Of a DNA stretch of 10,450 bases, positions 6,717 to 10,450 are shown one piece after another; position 1 is the first letter of the stretch, and every line of letters starts with the position of its first letter. The translations under genes and the position numbers were made by a program. The notes below the pieces were generated by a model that was not told the origin of the DNA, ran no database searches, and was given only the letters and a program-made list of their open reading frames with translations. The stretch is from Chloroflexia bacterium (GTDB lineage Bacteria > Chloroflexota > Chloroflexia > Thermomicrobiales > JALYUS01). The DNA lies in the NCBI GenBank assembly GCA_025924435.1, contig JAICIL010000148.1, forward strand, positions 1 through 10,450. Reading direction: 5' to 3'.

Positions 6717-6746
6717 TCCCCGGCCCCTTCCCGCCGAGGGAAGGGG
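6711..6746 (+). repeat. REP-like palindromic repeat, copy 3, between convergent genes
   Basis: The tail ACCTGATCCCCGG (6711-6723) is followed by a stem pairing CCCCTTCCC (6724-6732) with GGGAAGGGG (6738-6746), loop GCCGA. The tail's TGA (6714-6716) is the stop codon of the glycosyltransferase. It lies between that gene and the HMG-CoA lyase gene, which converge, so the hairpin may end both transcripts. No U run follows on either strand. Confidence 0.8.
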
Positions 6747-6774
6747 AGCGAATGCGTGCGATCGAAACACGGAT

Positions 6775-7683
6775 TCAGGGTATCGGCGGCGCCGCGCATG
6801 TCGCGTTGAAGGCGGCGAGATAGCGGCCGGGCAGAGCATGGCCGAGGACGCCGGCGAGGAACCGCGAGGCGGCGGCGACCTTCGCGATCTCCACGCCCGT
6901 CTCGATGCCGAGGCCGTCGAGCATGTAGAGCAAATCTTCGGTCGCGAGATTGCCGGAGGCGCCCGGCGCGTACGGGCAGCCGCCCAGCCCGCCCGCCGCG
7001 CTGTCGAAGCAGGTGACGCCCGCGTGCAGCCCCGCGTAGGCGTTCGCGAGCGCGGTCCCGCGCGTGTCGTGCAGGTGGAGCGCGAGTTTTTCCACCGGCG
7101 CGATGTCGGTGAGGAGCGGCACCAGTTCCGCGATCTGGTTCGGGGTGGCGACGCCGATCGTGTCGCCGATCGAGACTTCGGCAACGCCGAGCGCGAAGAG
7201 CCGCCGCGTCATCTCCGCGACCTTTCCCGGCGGAACGTGCCCCTCGTACGGGCAGCCGAAGGCGGTCGAGACGTAGCCGCGCACCGCCAGCCCCGCCGGC
7301 CGCGCCCGCTCCATCACGGCGGCGAAGGCGGCGAGCGATTCGTCAATCGTCATGTTGATGTTCCGCCTGGTGAAGGTTTCCGATGCGGCGGTGAAGAGGG
7401 CGATCTCCCGCACGCCCGCCGCGAGCGCCCGTTCGAGGCCGCGCACATTCGGCACGAGGGCGGGGTAGCGCGTGCCCGGTCGCTTCGCGATGGCGGGGAA
7501 GACCCGGTCGGCGTCCGCGAGCGCGGGGATCGCCTTGGGGCTGACGAACGAGGTCGCCTCGACGACGGGCAGCCCCGCCTCCGCGAGCAGATCAATGAAG
7601 CGGACTTTGTCCTCGGTCGGGACGAAGACCGGCTCGTTCTGCAACCCGTCGCGCGGGCCGACCTCGACGATGCGGACGTGCAT
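6775..7683 (-). CDS. mvaB: Hydroxymethylglutaryl-CoA lyase
   Basis: A 302-residue enzyme of normal family length that splits 3-hydroxy-3-methylglutaryl-CoA into acetyl-CoA and acetoacetate, the last step of leucine degradation. It is a TIM barrel of the DRE-TIM metallolyase group. Catalytic and metal residues are visible: R11-D12 in GPRDGLQNE, E42 in VEATSFVSP, H203 and H205 in LHLHDTRG, the family signature GLGGCPYAPGASGN with Cys236 (active-site loop) and Asn245. The ATG at 7683 is preceded directly by a palindromic repeat whose G-rich tail serves as the only ribosome-site-like sequence. It lies 108 nt downstream of the biotin carboxylase gene on the same strand, consistent with a leucine-catabolic operon. 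No sign of damage. Confidence 0.96.
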   Translation of the reverse strand: MHVRIVEVGPRDGLQNEPVFVPTEDKVRFIDLLAEAGLPVVEATSFVSPKAIPALADADRVFPAIAKRPGTRYPALVPNVRGLERALAAGVREIALFTAASETFTRRNINMTIDESLAAFAAVMERARPAGLAVRGYVSTAFGCPYEGHVPPGKVAEMTRRLFALGVAEVSIGDTIGVATPNQIAELVPLLTDIAPVEKLALHLHDTRGTALANAYAGLHAGVTCFDSAAGGLGGCPYAPGASGNLATEDLLYMLDGLGIETGVEIAKVAAASRFLAGVLGHALPGRYLAAFNATCAAPPIP

Positions 7684-7723
7684 ACCTCACCCCCCGGCCC
7701 CTCTCCATCGCGATGGAGAGGGG
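7684..7723 (+). repeat. REP-like palindromic repeat, copy 4, forming the mvaB leader
   Basis: The tail ACCTCACCCCCCGG (7684-7697) abuts the mvaB start codon. The stem is a perfect 26-bp palindrome (CCCCTCTCCATCG, 7698-7710, with its complement at 7711-7723) and has no unpaired loop. Read on the minus strand, the tail gives CCGGGGGGTGAGGT immediately before ATG, so the repeat itself supplies the purine-rich ribosome site, with the hairpin just upstream. Confidence 0.88.
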
Positions 7724-7791
7724 TGACGTGCGCGTAACCTGTCAGCGTTTACCCGAAAGCGCCTCTTGCACCCCAATGTACGGGCCGCGAT

Positions 7792-9840
7792 TCATTCGGG
7801 TGGCGGCGACGGGGAGGGGGCGGCCTCCAACTCGACCAGCACCGCCCCGCCCGCGACGCGATCGCCCTGCGCCGCGTGAATCCGGCGGACGCGGGCGGGG
7901 CCGGGTGCGGCGATGGTATGCTCCATCTTCATCGCCTCCAGCACGACGAGCGGCTGCCGCGCGCCGACCTCATCGCCCGGCCGGACGAGGACGCGCGTGA
8001 CGATGCCGGTGAGCGGCGCTTTGAGGTCGGTCGCGCCTTCGAGCGGCCCCGCGCCACTGCCCGCGATGCGCTCCGGGCTGGGCAATCCGGCGCGGCGGAT
8101 CGCATACGTCCGGTCGCGCCAGGTGATCGCGAAGGCGTCCCGATCCGCGCCGTCTTCGTGCAGCGTGAACGCAAATACCGCCGCGCCCTGCCGGACAAGC
8201 AGATGGGTGCGCGAGAGGCGGTCGAAAGAGACCTCACCCCCCGGCCCCCTCTCCTTTCCGAGGGAAAGGAGAGGGGGAGCGGTAACGCGCCAATGGCCAT
8301 CGTCGGCGCGGTCGGCGTGGATGGTGTAGCGGGCGGTGTCGCTCTCGTAGATGCCGTGGATTGCCGCGCCGCCGAAGCGGAGCGGACCGAGGGTTTGCCA
8401 CGGGGTTGTCGCGTTCGGTGCCGGCTGGGTGTGGCCAGTCGCTTCGTAGCCCGCGATGGCGAGCAGGATTGCGGCGGGTAGTTCGTGCGATTGCGAAGAC
8501 GGACGCCAATATTCCGTGAGGAAGCCGGTGTGCGTCTCCCCGGCGCGGAAAGCCTCGGTGGCGACGATGGCGCGCAGTTGCGGCAGGTTCGTCACGACGC
8601 CCTCGATCCGATAGCCCGCCAGCGCGTCCCGCATCCGGTCAATCGCCTCGTCCCGCGTCGCGCCGTACGTGATGACCTTCGCGAGCAGCGGGTCGTAGTA
8701 GGGCGTCACCGCCGCGCCATCGTAGAGCGCGCCGTCAATGCGCAGGCCCGGTACGTCCGGTTCCACAAGCGCCGTCACCGTGCCGGTCTGGGGCAGGTAA
8801 TCCCGCTCCGGGTCCTCGGCGTAGACGCGGCACTCGATGGCGTGGCCGGTGATCGCGACACCATCCCGCGCGAAGGGGAGCGGCCGACCCGCCGCGATTT
8901 CGACTTGTAAACGGACGAGATCGAGGCCCGTTACGCCCTCGGTGACGGGGTGCTCGACTTGCAGGCGCGTGTTCATCTCCAGGAAGTAAAATGTTCCGTC
9001 CGCATCGAGGAGGAATTCGACCGTGCCCGCATTCACGTATCCCGCCGCTCTCGCCGCCGCGATGGCCGCGTCGCCGAGTCGTTGCCGCAACGCCGGCGTG
9101 ACGGCGGGCGAGGGCGATTCCTCGACGACTTTCTGGTGCCGCCGCTGGATCGAGCACTCGCGCTCGCCGAGCGAGAGAACATTCCCATGCGCGTCCGCGA
9201 GAATCTGCACCTCGACATGGCGCGGGCGGAGGATCAGCCGTTCGAGCATCACACGGTCGTCGCCGAAGGCGCGGTGGGCGGTGCGCCGGGCGGCGGCGAG
9301 GGCGTCCGCGAAATCGGCGGCGGCGTGGACCTCGCGCATCCCCATCCCGCCGCCCCCCGCGACCGCCTTGATGAGGAGCGGGAAACCGACGCGCTCCGCC
9401 GCCGCCCGCAGCGTCGTGTCCGCCTGATCGTCGCCGGTATCGCCGGGGACGGTCGGGACGCCCGCCGCCTCCATCAGCCGCTTCGCGCCCGCCTTGTCGC
9501 CCATCGCGCGGATCGCCCCGGCGGGCGGGCCGATGAAGACGATCCCCGCGTCCGCGACGGCTTGCGCGAAGGCGGCATTCTCGGAGAGGAAGCCGTAGCC
9601 GGGGTGGATCGCCTCCGCGCCACTTTGCCGGGCGGCATCGAGGACGGCGGGGATATTGAGATAACTCTCCAGGGCCGGGGCAGGCCCGATGCAATACGCC
9701 TCGTCCGCGACCCGGACATGCAGCGCCGTCCGGTCCGCCTCCGAATAGACCGCGACGACGCCGATGCCCATCGCCCGCAGCGTCCGCGCAATCCGAACGG
9801 CGATCTCCCCCCGATTGGCGATCAGCACTTTCGTGAACAA
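7792..9840 (-). CDS. Biotin-dependent acyl-CoA carboxylase alpha subunit, probably methylcrotonyl-CoA carboxylase
   Basis: A 682-residue fusion of biotin carboxylase and biotin carrier domains. It carboxylates biotin using ATP and bicarbonate for transfer to an acyl-CoA by a separate beta subunit. Order: N-terminal domain (KVLIANRGEIA, 4-14), ATP-grasp (KAVAGGGGMGM, 158-168; biotin carboxylase signature ERECSIQRRHQKVVEESP, about 227-244; FLEMNTRLQVEHPVTE, 286-301), a linking domain about 450-600, and the biotinyl domain with EAMKMEH, biotin on Lys638. With HMG-CoA lyase next door, 3-methylcrotonyl-CoA is the likely substrate; propionyl- or acetyl-CoA remain possible. No beta subunit is in the window. 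The start is TTG at 9840, giving the usual MFTKVLIANRGE; GGGGG lies 6 nt upstream. Residues 521-536 (APPLLSLGKERGPGGE) are encoded by a palindromic repeat and look like an in-frame insertion. Confidence 0.95.
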   Translation of the reverse strand: MFTKVLIANRGEIAVRIARTLRAMGIGVVAVYSEADRTALHVRVADEAYCIGPAPALESYLNIPAVLDAARQSGAEAIHPGYGFLSENAAFAQAVADAGIVFIGPPAGAIRAMGDKAGAKRLMEAAGVPTVPGDTGDDQADTTLRAAAERVGFPLLIKAVAGGGGMGMREVHAAADFADALAAARRTAHRAFGDDRVMLERLILRPRHVEVQILADAHGNVLSLGERECSIQRRHQKVVEESPSPAVTPALRQRLGDAAIAAARAAGYVNAGTVEFLLDADGTFYFLEMNTRLQVEHPVTEGVTGLDLVRLQVEIAAGRPLPFARDGVAITGHAIECRVYAEDPERDYLPQTGTVTALVEPDVPGLRIDGALYDGAAVTPYYDPLLAKVITYGATRDEAIDRMRDALAGYRIEGVVTNLPQLRAIVATEAFRAGETHTGFLTEYWRPSSQSHELPAAILLAIAGYEATGHTQPAPNATTPWQTLGPLRFGGAAIHGIYESDTARYTIHADRADDGHWRVTAPPLLSLGKERGPGGEVSFDRLSRTHLLVRQGAAVFAFTLHEDGADRDAFAITWRDRTYAIRRAGLPSPERIAGSGAGPLEGATDLKAPLTGIVTRVLVRPGDEVGARQPLVVLEAMKMEHTIAAPGPARVRRIHAAQGDRVAGGAVLVELEAAPSPSPPPE
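8231..8280 (+). repeat. REP-like palindromic repeat, copy 5, in frame inside the carboxylase gene
   Basis: The tail ACCTCACCCCCCGG (8231-8244) precedes a perfect 15-bp stem, CCCCCTCTCCTTTCC (8245-8259) with GGAAAGGAGAGGGGG (8263-8277), loop GAG. It lies wholly inside the carboxylase alpha-subunit gene and is read through without stop or frameshift, giving a Pro/Gly/Lys-rich peptide at residues 521-536 in the linker region between the biotin carboxylase and biotinyl domains. Confidence 0.9.
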
Positions 9841-9916
9841 GCCTAACCCCCATCTCTCGTCATCGCGCTACTCTATTTATTAGGCCGCTTCCGTGTTGCC
9901 CATCCCGATCAAGTGA

Positions 9917-9947
9917 TAGAATAGATCTATCTTGACCCCTTTGGTCA
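9917..9947 (+). promoter_or_regulatory. Possible promoter and operator of the antitoxin gene
   Basis: TAGAAT at 9917-9922 could be a -10 box (weak TTGCCC at 9896-9901, spacing only 15). It overlaps ATAGATCTAT (9921-9930), a perfect palindrome, and is followed by TGACC-N5-GGTCA (9933-9947), an inverted repeat. Type II antitoxins usually bind palindromes over their own promoter, so these are candidate operator sites. The area is clearly more AT-rich than its surroundings. Confidence 0.35.
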
Positions 9948-9972
9948 TTCTGTGCGGAAGGATATGCGAGAA

Positions 9973-10278
9973 ATGGCGACACGACGGGTGAGTGCAGCGG
10001 CGGCGAAGGCGCATCTCTCCGCGTTGGTCGGAGAAGTTGCCTATCGAGGAGAGCATGTCATTATCGAGCGACGCGGTCAACCGATGGCTGCACTTGTCGG
10101 GATGGATGATTTGGCGCGACTAACGGCGACACAATCCGCGCCTGTCGAACCTCGTGGGGCGCTCGCATTGCTCGGTGTGCAGCACGATTTGAGCGATGAT
10201 GAAATTGATGCACTGGTGGACGATATTTATGCGCAGCGACTTCAGGACTTCGGTCGCCCGGTGGACATCGAAACGTGA
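9973..10278 (+). CDS. Type II antitoxin, Phd/YefM family
   Basis: A 101-residue DNA-binding antitoxin. The N-terminal half has the Phd/YefM fold pattern: RVSAAAAKAHLSALVGEV (5-22), then EHVIIERRGQPMAALVGMDDLARL (27-50), the strand-turn-strand and helix used for dimerisation and DNA binding. The C-terminal part (LSDDEIDALVDDIYAQRL, about 73-90) is the acidic helix that normally wraps the toxin. ATG 9973 matches the family start best (MATRRVSA); in-frame GTG 9952 and ATG 9964 would add 7 or 3 residues. Its stop overlaps the start of a PIN-toxin fragment by 3 nt, the usual arrangement, but the toxin is broken, so this is an orphan antitoxin. Codon use is less GC-biased than neighbours, hinting at horizontal arrival. 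Confidence 0.88.
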   Translation: MATRRVSAAAAKAHLSALVGEVAYRGEHVIIERRGQPMAALVGMDDLARLTATQSAPVEPRGALALLGVQHDLSDDEIDALVDDIYAQRLQDFGRPVDIET

Positions 10279-10322
10279 CGTACGTTCTCGATACCGATGT
10301 ATTGAGTAACGGAATGTCCTAG
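10275..10322 (+). pseudogene. vapC: Truncated VapC-type (PIN domain) toxin remnant
   Basis: GTG at 10275 overlaps the antitoxin stop and reads MTYVLDTDVLSNGMS before a TAG at 10320-10322. The start YVLDTDVLSN is the classic PIN-domain opening, in which the first Asp is a metal ligand and LSN follows; a full VapC would be about 130-140 residues. After about 12 codons the similarity stops and no PIN-like sequence continues in any frame before the terminator at 10343. The toxin was therefore lost by deletion or replacement, leaving the antitoxin. The fragment is too short for database confirmation, but its position behind a Phd-type antitoxin strongly supports the reading. Confidence 0.75.
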
Positions 10323-10334
10323 ATTAAGGTAGTT

Positions 10335-10369
10335 GAGAAGAAACGGGGCGGGTTCCTATCCCGCCCCGT
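10335..10369 (-). terminator. Rho-independent terminator for the minus-strand gene at the right edge
   Basis: A perfect 10-bp stem, ACGGGGCGGG (10343-10352) with CCCGCCCCGT (10360-10369), loop TTCCTAT. On the minus strand it is followed by TTTCTTCT (10342-10335), a U-rich tract, and it begins 6 nt after the stop of the minus-strand gene ending at 10375. It may also stop plus-strand reading from the antitoxin. Confidence 0.8.
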
Positions 10370-10374
10370 ACTGC

Positions 10375-10450
10375 TTAGGCCGCGTCGTCGTCGGGGATGG
10401 GCAAAGGCATCTGTTCCTGAAACTTCGGCAACGCCCGCTGCAAGAGGCGA
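10375..10450 (-). CDS. 3' end of an unidentified gene (cut by window edge)
   Basis: The last 24 codons and TAA of a minus-strand gene that enters from beyond position 10450. The visible C terminus is RLLQRALPKFQEQMPLPIPD followed by DDAA: a helical part, then a Pro-rich turn and an acidic tail. The family cannot be named from this fragment. Support comes from the terminator that follows the stop within 6 nt. Confidence 0.6.
   Translation of the reverse strand, partial: RLLQRALPKFQEQMPLPIPDDDAA

Noticed and set aside
8950..9846. Plus-strand 298-codon frame opposite the carboxylase gene
   Set aside because: Mirror frame of a conserved gene, with no recognisable motif.
1..10450. CRISPR array, tRNA or rRNA genes, complete insertion sequence
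   Set aside because: No regularly spaced repeats, cloverleaf-like stretch, rRNA signature or transposase frame was found.

Overview
The window is high-GC bacterial DNA, with nearly every real gene strongly G/C-biased at third codon positions. The gene mix (exosortase fused to an EpsI-like domain, bacterial queuosine-mannosyltransferase homologue, cytochrome P450 with a 3Fe-4S ferredoxin, leucine-degradation genes) and the abundant CTCACCCCCCGGCCCC palindromic repeats suggest a Chloroflexota-like organism, perhaps Thermomicrobia. There is no rRNA or other marker, so this placement is an inference only.

Layout. (1) 41-1613: a 28-bp perfect inverted repeat, then a minus-strand pair in which a [3Fe-4S] ferredoxin precedes a cytochrome P450, probably an electron donor and its oxygenase. 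(2) 1614-2016: a divergent intergenic region with three hairpins in a row. (3) 2017-4398: a two-gene plus-strand operon. It encodes an 88-residue secreted, C-terminally anchored small protein whose tail starts with PTLSE, 3 nt before a 703-residue exosortase carrying Cys/Arg/His catalytic residues and a C-terminal EpsI-like domain. The small protein looks like a dedicated substrate. (4) 4399-5451: a repeat-rich spacer and two small hypothetical genes. (5) 5553-6716: a homologue of the animal tRNA-queuosine mannosyltransferase (DUF3524 plus GT4-type domain) with a possible leaderless promoter. (6) 6775-9840: minus-strand HMG-CoA lyase and a biotin-dependent acyl-CoA carboxylase alpha subunit, most likely 3-methylcrotonyl-CoA carboxylase; together these are two steps of leucine catabolism. 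The carboxylase beta subunit is not in the window. (7) 9841-10450: a Phd/YefM-type antitoxin followed by a 15-codon VapC-like (PIN) toxin remnant, a terminator, and the 3' end of an unidentified minus-strand gene.

The most unusual structural theme is a family of five short palindromic repeats: a CCTCACCCCC(C)GG tail followed by a CCCCTCTCC-type stem. Stem sequence, length and loop vary between copies while base pairing is kept. The copies do different things by position: one lies in frame inside the carboxylase gene and adds about 16 residues, one forms the whole leader and start-proximal purine tract of the HMG-CoA lyase gene, one provides the stop codon of the glycosyltransferase, and two face each other behind the exosortase. 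The other main candidate for a little-described system is the exosortase with its small PTLSE partner.
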